Origin: Anastrepha obliqua
Taxonomy: Eukaryota > Arthropoda > Insecta > Diptera > Tephritidae
Direction of reading: 5' to 3'
NCBI RefSeq assembly: GCF_027943255.1
Contig: NC_072896.1
Location: forward strand, 118,637,879 to 118,701,878
Length of the DNA: 64,000 nucleotides
A program made the position numbers and the translations under genes. The notes under the pieces are model-generated. The model was given only the letters and a program-made list of their open reading frames with translations. It was not told the DNA's origin and did not search any database. Each line of letters opens with the position of its first letter. Position 1 is the stretch's first letter. Below, piece by piece: positions 12,290-24,417 of this stretch.

Positions 12290-13420
12290 CTGGTGATTTG
12301 AAGGTGGGTATGTGACGTCTCGATTGCAGTAATTGACATTCGTTTGAAGCGTATAGATCTTTTTTTAACTGACGTCAAAAATGTCTACGATCGTCCCGAA
12401 AAAACAGCATTTGCGGGAAGTCTTGCTTCATTATCACCTTTTAAAGAAAAATGCAGCTGAAGCGTGTCGTATGTTGATCAATATTTACGGTGATCACGCG
12501 CCATCAAATTCAACTTGTAAAGAGTGGTTTCGATGCTTCCAAAGTGGCAATTTCGACGTGAGTGGTAAAGATCGCAAAGGGGACCGAAAAAATTCGAAGA
12601 TACTCAACTAAAACAATTATTGGATAAAGACGCATGTCGAAGGCCTAATGATATGCCTAAAGAGTTGGATGTTGAAAGATCAACCGTCGGTAAACATTTT
12701 CATGCGACGGGAATGGTCCAGAAAGCAGGTAACTGGATGCCGCATCAGTTGAAGGAAAGGGGCATCGAGAAACGCTTGGTGACGTGTGAGATGCTTCTTG
12801 AACGGCAGAAAAGAAAAAGGTTTCCTGCATCGCATCGTCACTGCCGATGAAAAATGGATCTATTATGATAACCCTAAGCGTCGAAAATATTGGAGCCTGC
12901 CAGGTGAACCACGTCCATCGACACCGAAGAAAAATATTCATGCTTCAAAGGTTATGTTGCGCATCATCTGATGGGATCAGGACGGTGTAATCTATTATGA
13001 ACTCCTTAAACCATCTGAAACCATCACTATTGATCGTTACCGACTCCAGCTAATGTGTTTGAATCGAGCTCCCAAAGAAAAGCGGCCGCAATGCGACGGT
13101 AGGCATGACAAACTGATATTGCTGCATGACAACGCCAGGCCACACGCTACTAAATCGGTTCCGAAATATTTAGAGGAACTGAATTGGGAAATCTCGCCCC
13201 ACCCGCCGTATTCCCCAGACATTGCTTCAGCCGATTATTGGAGAGCGGTTCACTACTTACGAGAGCATCGCAAACTGGCTCAATGAAAGGATCAAGTCAA
13301 AAGAACTCGAATTTTTCGTCAGAGGAATCCGAATGCTGCCTGAAAGATGGAGTAAAGTTGTAGATTCCAATGGCACGCACTTCACATATTATCAGGTGGC
13401 TCATTTGGCTAAGAAAGGAC
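12290..13420 (+). mobile_element. mariner element, mauritiana-like, decayed
   Basis: The transposase reading starts at 12381 and runs in several frames to about 13410. Its N-terminus (KKNAAEACRMLINIYGDHAP, then TCKEWFRCFQSGNFDV) parallels the helix-turn-helix region of the mauritiana subfamily that includes Mos1. Catalytic blocks are visible as TADEKW (about 12840), LLHDNARPH (about 13120) and YSPDIASADYW (about 13210-13245), with 34 residues between the second and third aspartates (DD34D). Stops and frameshifts at about 12609, 12850, 12970 and 13285 make it a pseudogene. Terminal repeats were not resolved. Confidence 0.8.
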
Positions 13421-16400
13421 GAAAATTTATTCCCATACCCAAATGTATTCCACGCCAAGGTTTCATACGTATATGTCCTGTACTTCATAGATTTTCTGCG
13501 GAAGATTGAAATTTTCTTTAAATATTTTATTAGGTAATGAACTGTGAAGAGTCGGTTAGCATTGTCAGGCATGGTAACATTCTTTGCAAAATGAATGAAA
13601 GTTAATATTTGCCTGAATATATCACTCATAGTTTCACTAAATTCTGTCCAATCCAAATCCATTTATTTTCTTCAGAGCCACTCGGTAAAGGCTTGTATTT
13701 TTCGCACTCCAGTAATAATATCTGAATCTACAGATTCTGCATCACTTTCGCTTGTCTCTTCTAAATTACAAATCGCTGAAAACGTCAGAAACATCCAAGA
13801 GCACATCAGCATAATTATCTTTTAAATTGTTATCTCCATCGTAATCAATTATCAAGGAATGTTTTTACAACGTTACTAAAATTACACACCGAACTGCAAT
13901 GTGGCGCTCTGAAAACAATTAAGCAACTAACGCTCTGAAGGACTTTGCTAATGACTTTTCAATAGCACCACGTTGAGGTCACCAAAAATAATAAACGGGA
14001 TGCAAATGGCACCACGTTGGTGCCACCGGATGTTAAACTGTTAATATCGAAAACTACGCACGCAGCGTCTTCGATATGCCACTTCTCTGCTCGCTATTTT
14101 TGGGTTTGCTCGCTTGACGAATAATTTGCATGTGAAAGCAACAACGAAGTTACAGAACAAGATTCGCCGCTATCGAGTCATAAAACTAGTATAATTCTCT
14201 ATTTTCAATGCTGCCAAATATCCCTTCTGATATTAGGCAAGTTTCATTAGACCGCGTTCATACAGGGCAAATTTTGCTGCTTCAACTTTCCAAATTCACT
14301 TCTGGTGTTGCGCATCTTGTTCACACACGACGCAAGCTCCGTTGCTGGCAATTCTCCGTTTTTTAGTCCCCAATCATCAACAACATTGAGAAGAACGAAA
14401 GCACAAAGGGTGTTCACAGAGCACCAGCATCACAAGTGACCAGTTGAAGCAACTAATGTTACTAACCTCATTAAGTGCTTCCAAGCAAATGTAATTTATG
14501 GCAGCTATTTCCCAGCGCTACCAGCAAATATTTATTTATACCAGTTGTCTCATCTATTCGCCACCCGCCAACGCATGGGGAATCGAAGGCACATGGAATT
14601 TTTCCTGTATAACAAAAAAGGTTGGCTTTTCTCGCACGATGTAACGAATTGATAAATACAACAAATTGTCTCTATTCGGTGTTTGACAAACTTTACTCGA
14701 CGTATATCAACACAGGTAGTTGCTCTCGGACAAGGCTATTGTTACTCAAGTAGAATAATTGGGACACATTTTAAAATAAAAGTGCCTTCTCGTATAGTCT
14801 ATGGCGTTATAAGTTATGCAGCCCAGTAAATTTATTTTAGATGCGTAGTTGGTCACCCTAAAATGAAGCAGCTGAACAAGTAAGTAATTCAATGTATCAT
14901 AGTACAAATAATCCACCAGCTCCTTCTAGTATAAACACCTTCTAACAGCCTAATTGGCCCACAGTGCACTACGCTATTGCAGTGAAAGCTCCAGCTGTTC
15001 AAACGACCCTTCACCAATGACCACGAAAAAGTTAAAACGATAAAAAAAAATAAAACAAACCAGACGCCTACACAAAACTTTACCATATAGGTTATGGCTG
15101 CGATATCAAGTTAATCGTAGGCAAAAAACAAAAAGAGCAACAAACACCACGAACTGTAATAGGTAGAAACACAATGAATGCACGGACTACCAAAGGGATA
15201 ACGGACGACATTGGCGCGGCTGCTGCTCCACCTCAGCGCACGCAAATACCAACATGGCGCTTTTGGACGATAGAAATGCGAAAGCAGCCAAGCAGTGTGC
15301 TACAGGAGCCTTCGGGGCGCTTGAGCAACCTTACGCTTATACTCCTCTGTATGTATGTGCGTATATACTTTTATGTAGTATTGACAGTAGCGTAAAAAGT
15401 CAGCGCAGGTGAAAAATTATTGCATTCGTGGCATGGAATTGATAAGTTAAAAATAGCACAGCGGTAGATATGATAAAAACAAATTGGCATTGAAACGTAG
15501 GTAACGATGATTTTGCGGTGGATTGCTGGCTGTTAAAAGGTTACCTGTTTGCTAGCGGTTCAACTGTTCGTTTATATTTAGTAGATATATATTTGTGTGT
15601 GTGAGTATTTTTGTATATATTTGTGTGCGTTGAGCGATGAGAATAATAAACAGGAAATCGAATAGCAACTCTTTGCGCTGAGGAAGTATGGAGGAGAAGA
15701 TGTTATAGAATGTATATGCGTGTGTATGTATGCACTTGGGTACACAAAGTGACGCTGGAATGGTGAAATTGGTCAGTAAACGGGCATGTTAATCCAAAAC
15801 GTGGCTTGTGTGTGTGTTCATTTAGGTGTGTGAAAATGATTTCTATTACAGCTGTGCGTAGCATATTGTTAGACTGTATTGTTATTGCAGTTCAAGGGGC
15901 CTTCTCTAAGTATTAATTTATTTTTCGAAAAGAATTTAATAACAGCAAATTTACTGCATTTCATAATGATTACTTTGTTCAGTAACTCTGAAAAAAACTT
16001 CTCGGAAAATGTTTACACTTGAAATTTTTGGCGTTGACATTACTGCGACTGCTGCTGCTGCTGCTGTTGACGCTGCCTGCGAAAACTCCTTCACTTCAGC
16101 TGCTTTTTCTACTTTTCCAGCTGCTAGCTTTCCACTATTCACCAACTATCACATGCACACTAACAACATTTACTACGTCATCACTTCGCACACACATACA
16201 CACACGCACACACACTCACTGCAATATACACTACCACCACGAGAAACTCGACACTTACACCAGCTTAGCAAGCTTACAAGACGCAAAATATCTATTAATA
16301 TCTCTTTAAACGACTATTAAATACATTTTTTAACGAAACACAGAATTCTTAAACATTACAAATGTTTTTTTGTTTTTATCGTAACTTTTTCCAGCTGAAA

Positions 16401-16866
16401 GTCGTGCAATATTTTCTATAATTTTTGATTTTGCCACATCTAATATGCACCTATACGTAAATGTATGTGTGTGTATTTTTCCACTTTTTCCCCAAAACAC
16501 TAGCCAATCTTACAAGTACGCATCTACACTTTTGATAAAATGTTGGCATCAACCGAAGGACTGTTCATGTCCTACTGAAACGACGAATTAAATAAAATTT
16601 GGTGCGCTACGAGCAGTGAGCAGCGAGCAGCGAATACTCGAGCATTCGAGCCGTGACGACGACTCTCCGCTTCGTGCGCAGCAACTACAACAACTATGCG
16701 TGTGTAGAGCGACTTTCGGTTGGTATCTTGTGGCGATAAGCTCACGCACTTGAAAGGCCAACAACAATTCTATTCATTATTTATATTCAACACATGCACA
16801 CAAATATTGTGTTGTGAATGTGTTTGTGTGGGAGTTCAGCAATAAATGTATGTATATACAAATGTG
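13421..16866. other. Non-coding stretch with simple repeats
   Basis: No gene is supported. A (GCT)n tract lies at about 16049-16067 and a CA-rich tract at 16186-16220, and both create meaningless long frames. The 16600-16740 segment (ACGAGCAGTGAGCAGCGAGC and nearby) is unusually GC-rich and CNG-rich for this window and may be a promoter or 5' untranslated region, but no gene could be attached to it. Confidence 0.5.
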
Positions 16867-17187
16867 GCGGCCGCCGTAGCCGAATGGGTTGGTGCGTGAT
16901 TACCATTCGGAATTCACAGAGTGGTCGTTGGTTCGAATCTCGGTGAAAGCAAAATTAATAAAAACATTTTTCTAATAGCGGTCGCCCCTCGGCAGGCAAT
17001 GGCAAACCTCCGAGTGTTTTTCTGCCATGAAAAAACTCCTCATAAAAATATCTGCCGTTCGGAGTCGGCTTGAAACTGTAGCTCCCTCCATTTGTGGAAC
17101 AACATCAAGACGCACACCACAAATAGGAGGAGGAGCTCGGCCAAACACCTAACAGAAGTGTACGCGCCAATTATTATTATTTTTTTT
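16867..17187 (+). mobile_element. tRNA-derived SINE, full-length copy with target-site duplication
   Basis: Starts GCGGCCGCCGTAGCC. Box A is TAGCCGAATGG at 16877-16887 and box B is GGTTCGAATC at 16930-16939, with spacing typical of an internal RNA polymerase III promoter. A body shared with at least nine other copies follows, and the copy ends CGCGCCAATTATTATTA and a T run. The 14-bp direct repeat TATATACAAATGTG flanks it exactly (16853-16866 and 17188-17201), so the limits are firm. Length is 321 bp. Confidence 0.93.
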
Positions 17188-17201
17188 TATATACAAATGT
17201 G

Positions 17202-18639
17202 TGTGCGTGTGTGTATGTGTGTTTGTACTCGTATAGTTGCGTGAATTTTTGGCATACGCCGCCGTGCGGAAAAAGCTCGCACTTGTGCGTGTTTATAACT
17301 TTCGAGTACTTTGTTGGCGAAGCTTTTAATGGGTGTCAAAATGTATGTAAATTTTCAATCAATGAATGACAAAATGCAAAAAGGAGCAATGATCAGTGAT
17401 GCACTGTGCAGTTCTTTTGCTGAAAATGTAGATTATTATTTGGAATGGTAATAGATTAATAATAGAATTGTTCGGAAAAAAAAAGAAATAAAAAAATATA
17501 AAAAATCGCAAAACTTTATTACCTCGAAAAATTATTCTAATAAGGCCATAAGCAATAGCTCTAACCTAGGCTTATTTACATAAAGTATTAGACTTAGGTT
17601 TAAAAATAAAATGGAATAAAAATATTATAAGAAATTAAAAAAAAAAATGTTAAAATTTAGAAATTTTTTTAATGTTGAAAATTTTATTTTGAGCTATTTA
17701 TAGTGAACTAACTTCGGTTCTTTGCAGCATTTCTAAAAATGAGTTTGTTCTTTAGTTTTTGGTATAAAATATGTTTTAAGAAATGTTTTGGGGGAAAAGT
17801 AATCAATTTTTTGCTAAGATTTTTTTCTGAAACACATTTTTTTATTAATATTATTTCTTTTTTTTTTGTCAGTTTTGAAAAACACCCTTCAAAGTTAAAT
17901 TTTTGGTTTTTTTATTAACGTTAAGAAGACCATGCACAGTAATCTCCGCAAGCATTAAAAATATCGCTGTTGCAAAGGAAAGAGTTGAGGATCAAAAAGC
18001 AGCTGGAAATGCTCTTAAGGTCAATGGACTCCGAAATGCATTTGCCGCTTTCTGAAGTCATCTTGGAAAAGGTATAGTCAAGTAGAAAAAAACCGCATAG
18101 ATTTTGACTCTCAAAATCTGGACGAAGGTCCGAAAAACTAATTTTTCACAGGTAAAAGCGTATACTTAACCATAATTTTGTGTTTATATATTTAACTTTG
18201 GAAAGCGTTTTAAACGACTATTTTGTTTACCAGTGTATATAAAATTATATGAGGATAAACTACTTTGAATTTTGATCTCAATGAGGCATGAATTATCAAA
18301 AATTATGGAGGCTCGACTAGGACATTCGGGTCTTTTACAATATTTCTTCACAAAAAACAATTGGAACAATAGAACAATTGCAAGAACTGGGACATGATGA
18401 GTTTTTTTCCAATGGAACAATTTTTAAAAAATTTAAGTTTGTCTTATGCTTTACCTTCTTGATCCGGCAGAATTTTATGAACCATTTTAAGCAGCTAAGT
18501 TACCAACTTTGAATGGCTTAAAAAAATTCTCACCAAATATGCATTTATACGATTTAGCCTATGAAAAATTGGTTTTTTGGCCCTAAGTCCAGATTTTGAG
18601 GGTCAGTGCAAAATTCTGATTATGCAATTCCACTTGACT
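17202..18639. other. AT-rich stretch, no gene seen
   Basis: Dominated by A and T runs. A short mixed-composition part at 17930-18130 has no recognisable coding content. Confidence 0.5.
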
Positions 18640-19860
18640 TGGAATGAAATTTTCTTTAAACAAATATTTACCCAAATAAAAGCACTTTCAAAATTTTTTC
18701 TTTTATTTTGCTAAAAAAGTTAGTTTGAATATTTTTTTAATCAACCAATCGAAAAACTTCTATCTGAAACAAGTAAATGAGGATTTTTTAGTGCAAGGAA
18801 TTATCCGCTTTTGGAAAAATAAATTTACTAACTAGAAACACGTTCAAATTGTCAAATTGGTTAAGAAAATTTATAAAAACAAAGTTTAAATAAATAATCG
18901 AAAACAATTTTATTTGAAAAAAGTAAATGCAGATTTTTTTACATTTGGAAAGAGTTTATAAAAATGTTTCGAATTAACCAACCGAAAAAAAATTCCTGAA
19001 ACAAGAATTGAAAAAATGTACCCTAACAAAAGCATTTATTGCTAAAAAAATTAATTATACAATACAAATTTATAAAAAAAACTTACAAACTAACCAAGCG
19101 AAAACATTTTTATCTGGAACAAGTAAATGAAGACTTTTTCAAGTTTGAAAAATTATCCTTCAAAAAAGATTTTACCAAATAGTTGCACTTTAAAAATGTC
19201 TTCTTTTTGGCCAAAAAAAAGTTAGTTATAAAAATTTTGAAAAAAAAATTTCAATCAAATGGTCGAAAAAATTCTTATCTGATCAAGTAAATGCAGCTTT
19301 TTTTACTTTGGAAAAAGTTCGTTAAAAAACTTTAAAAAAATTTTTCAGATTAACCAATCGAAAAAAAAATTCTGAAACCAGTAACTGAGGGTTTTTTAAT
19401 GTTGTTATATTATCCGGTTTTGAAAAACAAATTTACCCCATTAATTATAACCAAATACAAACAAAAAAAAAACAAAAATTAAATAAATGCAAAAAAATTA
19501 TATAAATGAAGAAGAAAGAATTAATCAAATAATATACAAAAAAAAAAAAAATAAATAAATACGAACAAATAAAATAATAAATGAAATGAAAAGAAATTAA
19601 ACAAATATAAAAAAAAATAATAAAAAAAATAATGTTAATTAACTATTGTACAAAAATTTGAAAAAAAATTGTAAGTCGAACGATCAAAAAACTTCTTATC
19701 TCAATCAAGTAAATGCAGTTTTTTTTTTTAATTTAGAAAGAGTCCATTAAAAATTTATAAAAAATTTGCAAATCAACTAACAGAAAACATTTTTATGTGG
19801 AACAAATAAATGAAGACCTTAATTCATTACTCTTTTTGAAAAATATCTTCTTTTTGCTAA
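18640..19860. repeat. Degenerate AT-rich tandem array
   Basis: Variants of AACAAGTAAATGNAG recur near 18767, 18919, 19113, 19279, 19373, 19703 and 19800. They are repeatedly preceded by AACCAATCGAAAAA-like sequence and followed by a T run and GAAAAA...TTATCC. Spacing is irregular (about 95-330 bp), as expected of an old, broken-up satellite. Confidence 0.6.
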
Positions 19861-19906
19861 AAACGTTTTTTAAAAATTTAAAAAGCTCTATAATTTATAC
19901 ATAGTA

Positions 19907-20274
19907 AAGGGTTTTTCAATTGGCGCGGGTCGATTTTGGCGCCCTGTGGCAGCCATTTTGTTTTGGTGACATCTGTTAAATCTTTTGTTTATTATTCAGT
20001 TGTTTATGCCAAATCATCATGGCAGGTTACACGATTGAACAGCACGTTCAAATGATAAAACTTTATTATCAAAATGAGTGTTCATTAACGCAAACGTTGC
20101 GCGCATTGCGCCCATTTTTCGGTAGACGTGGTGGCCCTTCCAATTTCTTATGGCCCATATTGAACCATATGGACCTAGACGACATGTGGTTCCAGCAGGA
20201 CGGCGCTACGTGCCACACAGCAAACGCCATTTTATTCCATTTCAACATCTACCCGCCCTTATTGAAAAACCCTT
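19907..20274 (+). mobile_element. 368-bp miniature DD41D-type element
   Basis: Terminal inverted repeats begin AAGGGTTTTTCAAT on both ends and extend about 26 bp with a few mismatches. TA lies on both sides (19905-19906 and 20275-20276). The interior keeps the transposase start (MAGYTIEQHVQMIKLYYQNE at 20019, then LRALRPFFG). It then jumps directly to LDDMWFQQDGATCHTAN, the block around the second catalytic aspartate, and into the right end. The first and third catalytic regions are deleted, so it is a non-autonomous internal deletion derivative that keeps both ends. Confidence 0.9.
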
Positions 20275-20479
20275 TATATATATGTATACATATACATATA
20301 TTATTATATAATTTATTAAATTTTTAAAACGTTGTTAAAAGACATTTAAAATTTTTATAAATTTAAAATTTTAAAAATTTTTATAAATTTGAAATTTTGT
20401 AAAAAACTTTTAAACTTTTTATAAATTTGAAACTTTGTTCAAAAACTTTAAAATTTTTTATAAATTTTAAACTTTGTTA
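20275..20479. repeat. AT-rich short tandem motif
   Basis: Repeats of TTTATAAATTTGAAACTTTG-like sequence at roughly 55-60 bp intervals lie directly to the left of the 186-bp array. Confidence 0.5.
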
Positions 20480-21905
20480 AAACCTCTTAAAATTTTTTCG
20501 GTACAAGTCCCATAGTTCCCTCAATTTTTCTCCGATTTCGCTGAAACCTTCACTGTACGTTAGGTAAAACTCCCCTCTTTCCAACAATGTACACTTTTTG
20601 GCCATCGGTTGGAAATTGGATGTAAAACAATCACAAAATGTCAGACAAAAACCTCTCAAACTCGAATTTTCCTGAACATTTTTGCGGTAAAAGTCCCATA
20701 GTTCCCTCAACTTTGCTCCGATTTCGCTGAAATCTTCACTGTACGTTAGGTAAAACTCCCCTCTTTCCAACAATGTACACTTTTTGGCCATCGGTTGGAA
20801 ATTGGATGTAAAACAATCACAAAATGTCAGACAAAAACCTCTCAAACTCGAATTTTCCTGAACATTTTTGCGGTAAAAGTCCCATAGTTCCCTCAACTTT
20901 GCTCCGATTTCGCTGAAACCTTCACTGTACGTTAGGTAAAACTCCCCTCTTTCCAACAATGTACACTTTTTGGCCATCGGTTGGAAATTGGATGTAAAAC
21001 AATCACAAAATGTCAGACAAAAACCTCTCAAACTCGAATTTTCCTGAACATTTTTGCGGTAAAAGTCCCATAGTTCCCTCAACTTTGCTCCGATTTCGCT
21101 GAAATCTTCACTGTACGTTAGGTAAAACTCCCCTCTTTCCAACAATGTACACTTTTTGGCCATCGGTTGGAAATTGGATGTAAAACAATCACAAAATGTC
21201 AGACAAAAACCTCTCAAACTCGAATTTTCCTGAACATTTTTGCGGTAAAAGTCCCATAGTTCCCTCAACTTTGCTCCGATTTCGCTGAAACCTTCACTGT
21301 ACGTTAGGTAAAACTCCCCTCTTTCCAACAATGTACACTTTTTGGCCATCGGTTGGAAATTGGATGTAAAACAATCACAAAATGTCAGACAAAAGCCTCT
21401 CAAACTCGAATTTTCCTGAACATTTTTGCGGTAAAAGTCCCATAGTTCCCTCAATTTTGCTCCGATTTCGCTGAAACCTTCACTGTACGTTAGGTAAAAC
21501 TCCCCTCTTTCCAACAATGTACACTTTTTGGCCATCGGTTGGAAATTGGATGTAAAACAATCACAAAATGTCAGACAAAAGCCTCTCAAACTCGAATTTT
21601 CCTGAACATTTTTGCGGTAAAAGTCCCATAGTTCCCTCAATTTTGCTCCGATTTCGCTGAAACCTACACTGTACGTTAGGTAAAACTCCCCTCTTTCCAA
21701 CAATGTACACTTTTTGGCCATCGGTTGGAAATTGGATGTAAAACAATCACAAAATGTCAGACAAAAGCCTCTCAAACTCGAATTTTCCTGAACATTTTTG
21801 CGGTAAAAGTCCCATAGTTCCCTCAACTTTGCTCCGATTTCGCTGAAACCTTCACTGTACGTTAGGTAAAACTCCCCTCTTTCCAACAATGCACACTTTT
21901 GGGTT
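20480..21905 (-). repeat. 186-bp tandem array, about 7.6 units
   Basis: The landmark TCAA(C/T)TTTGCTCCG recurs at 20707, 20893, 21079, 21265, 21451, 21637 and 21823, with a variant at 20521, always 186 bp apart. Units are almost identical. Because 186 is a multiple of three, one minus-strand frame stays open for 470 codons as repeats of a 62-residue unit (containing LLERGEFYLTYSEGF, KLRELWDFYRKN, LTFCDCFTSNFQPMAKK). I do not recognise the unit as a protein. Single-base variants differ between halves of the array and partly alternate, suggesting a dimeric sub-pattern. Treating it as satellite DNA is the simpler reading. Confidence 0.92.
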
Positions 21906-24014
21906 AAAAAACACCTGCTATTGTGGAGTATGAAATATGAAAAATATGGTTTCGAGAAAAACGCAAAAGAATATAAAACCGTCCTCTGCGCCCTCCTGCA
22001 ACATTGGGTTCAAATAGCCTTAACTTCTATAATTATTAAAAAACTTTTATTGCAACTTCTTAAGACGATGCTAAGAATGCGTACTTTAAAAACAAGCAAA
22101 GAAAAGATCTTTTTTTTTTAATTTCAGATTGGTCTTATACTATGGAGGTAAGGTTTTATAAGTTGCCGCGCCTGCAGAAGACACTCTTTGGAGTGCCTGA
22201 GTTTCGGAAAAATATTCTTCAATTTTTAATAATTCATTTTAACTGCTGATTTGTGCCGCACGTGATCACTTAATTTCATTTTTTTCTTTTTTTTTTGCTT
22301 TTTTCATATTTATCTTGTTGTTGTTGCATACTTGAAGCAACACTACTTTGTATTCAACGGTTCCACAAGTTCACATGTAGTCAATTAAGTTTGCAATCAT
22401 TTGCATGTAAGTACCAACGCACGTATGTATGTGCGCGTGTGTGTGTGCCAAAGTACTGGAATTCCAAATTAAAAGATAAACAAGCTCAAAAGCTTTCCAC
22501 CAACTAGATGCTACTAAGCCGCATCGATTTTTCACACTTTACTCGCTGCCATTCACAAAACAAACAAGTGGCCTTATTGCATACACTCACACAAATAACC
22601 ATGCATACATACATGCATACATACATACATACATACGTACATGCATACATATATATCGGTGTACTAATAAGCATGCAAAGCAAAAACAACTAGCAGCGAT
22701 GTTTGTAACAATCAAAAAGCAGGCAAGCAAATGGGCGTAAGCATGAGACCAACACCATAAAATTCCAGTTAACAGATGATAGCAACAATGTAGAAAAATG
22801 CCTTTGGAAAAGCAATAACAACAATATGTCAACTAAAATGTCTGTATACCAAAGGGCGCACAACAAAAACCAGTTTTTGTGCAACAGTTTGATAGAGAGT
22901 AAGAAGAAGTATTGGCGAGCATAAAGAAAGGTCCTCCTGATATCAGAAAGCATGGAGTGTTGCACCCCTGCGGGAGGCATGCGTACTTTCGTAGCTTTTT
23001 TGTACTTCAAAGAAATGCGCTCTCTTGCTCTCTCACTCTCTATCTCTCTCTCTTTGCCTTTACCTCTCTCCCGCACTCTCTATCTCAAACGTTCCACCAC
23101 CACGCGTGAAATCGATGATGCCCCAGTGTCAATGGCAGCCTGTTGCCGGTCGCCCGCTATCCGCCTGTTATGTAGCTGAGGTTTTGCCTTCCAACCTTAC
23201 CTCTCTATCTAAACTTTTCCTTTTCCTCTCTACACCCAGCCACTGCATGCTTGTGGCTGATGCAAATAGGCGTTGATAACGCGGAAAATTAGCCCATAAG
23301 TGTGGGCTTTACTGAGGAGTTAAAGTGGTTCAAGCGACAGTGCTTGCGGTGGGTAGATATATTTTTACTTCCACACAGTGGCAAATTCATTGTAGAAGCT
23401 CGTAAATTTCTCTATGCTGGCGGCAAACCTTGAACAACGAAATCACAAAGCATTTACCTATGCATGAGTTTCTAGGTATGTACACATAAATTCTGCTCAT
23501 AAATGTGTGGCATCAACACTAACAAGCGCAAAAGCTGTTGCTTGTTCGTATTCATGACTGTCGCCAGGTATTTTATATTTCATAATTGATGCGGTTTTCT
23601 CATCATATACATCACACCCGCGTCCAATAGTGTGCACACAAATACATATATATGTCTACTGTATACCTTTATTAATATGTAAGGTATATTTCACCGCCAA
23701 CAACCATTGCGGCATTTCACAGACGCCCGAACGCGTCGGAGATGCGTTGTGTGATTGAGCGGATATTACCAGCAGGTTGTCTCATTTTAAGCTTTTCCGG
23801 TTTTTCTGTCATGTTGCAACACCAACATAAATCATAAATGTTTACAGGACTAGCGTGAATACCTACATATGCATTAGGGTTGGCCCAGTCTTCAATGCCT
23901 TTCAAATAAAATAAAATGCACTGTGTTAAATAACCTCAACTCAGGGGCTTATTGACCAGGTGTGGCAATTTATTTGTTTCTCATTTCACTTTAATAATTT
24001 CTTTAATGAAAATA
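21906..24014. other. Non-coding stretch with simple repeats
   Basis: Includes the CATA microsatellite at 22596-22655 and a CT-rich (GAGA-type) tract at about 23012-23090. The short frames over these are artefacts of the repeats. No gene or mobile element was recognised. Confidence 0.55.
22596..22655. repeat. (CATA)n microsatellite, interrupted
   Basis: CATACATACATG and CATACATACATACATA runs read directly, with a few G and T interruptions. Confidence 0.9.
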
Positions 24015-24417
24015 AAGGGTATTTCAAAAGGCGCCCGTAGATGTTGTTATAAAATAAAAAATGTAAAAATTTAGATTCTCTGAGGTTTCAATTTGTTTTT
24101 CCAAACCACAGCTCTTAACAATTATAAAGTGTTTTCCAATAACAGGTGTAATTTTGAATAGCCCGCTATTTCGGTAAGAGTCACTTCATCATTTTATATT
24201 TGAAGTAGAAACTACGTCATTAATAAAAATGGAATGATAAATGCTTAAACAACGCATTGAAATTATCAAAATTCACTATAAAAATGGTGAAAATTTGGCA
24301 GAGACGGTTCGTAAAACTCGAACATTTTTGGGTCATCGTGAAGCAACTTGTCGGACCGCAATACAAAAAATTTAAAATTTCTTTTGTCAAAATTTTTAGA
24401 AAATTTTTTAATATGTA
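24015..24417 (+). mobile_element. DD41D-like element, left-end fragment
   Basis: Begins AAGGGTATTTCAAAAGGCGC after a TA. About 230 bp inside, a frame reads MLKQRIEIIKIHYKNGENLA, then GHREATCRTAIQK, the N-terminal DNA-binding part of a Tc1/mariner-superfamily transposase. The coding sequence then stops, and a second related left end begins at 24418. Confidence 0.55.

Noticed and set aside
13990..14025. GGCACCACGTTGGTGCC hairpin
   Set aside because: A 7-bp stem of this kind is expected by chance in a window this size; no repeat or terminator context.
16009..16320. Two overlapping frames with polyalanine or polyleucine runs and a TH repeat
   Set aside because: Created by the GCT and CA microsatellites; no homology or splice context.
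16867..16945. Functional tRNA gene
   Set aside because: The boxes A and B belong to a repeated SINE; the sequence between them does not form a credible tRNA cloverleaf, and several copies exist with target duplications.
22504..22693. Paired frames rich in tyrosine/cysteine or histidine/threonine
   Set aside because: They are translations of the CATA microsatellite in two strands.
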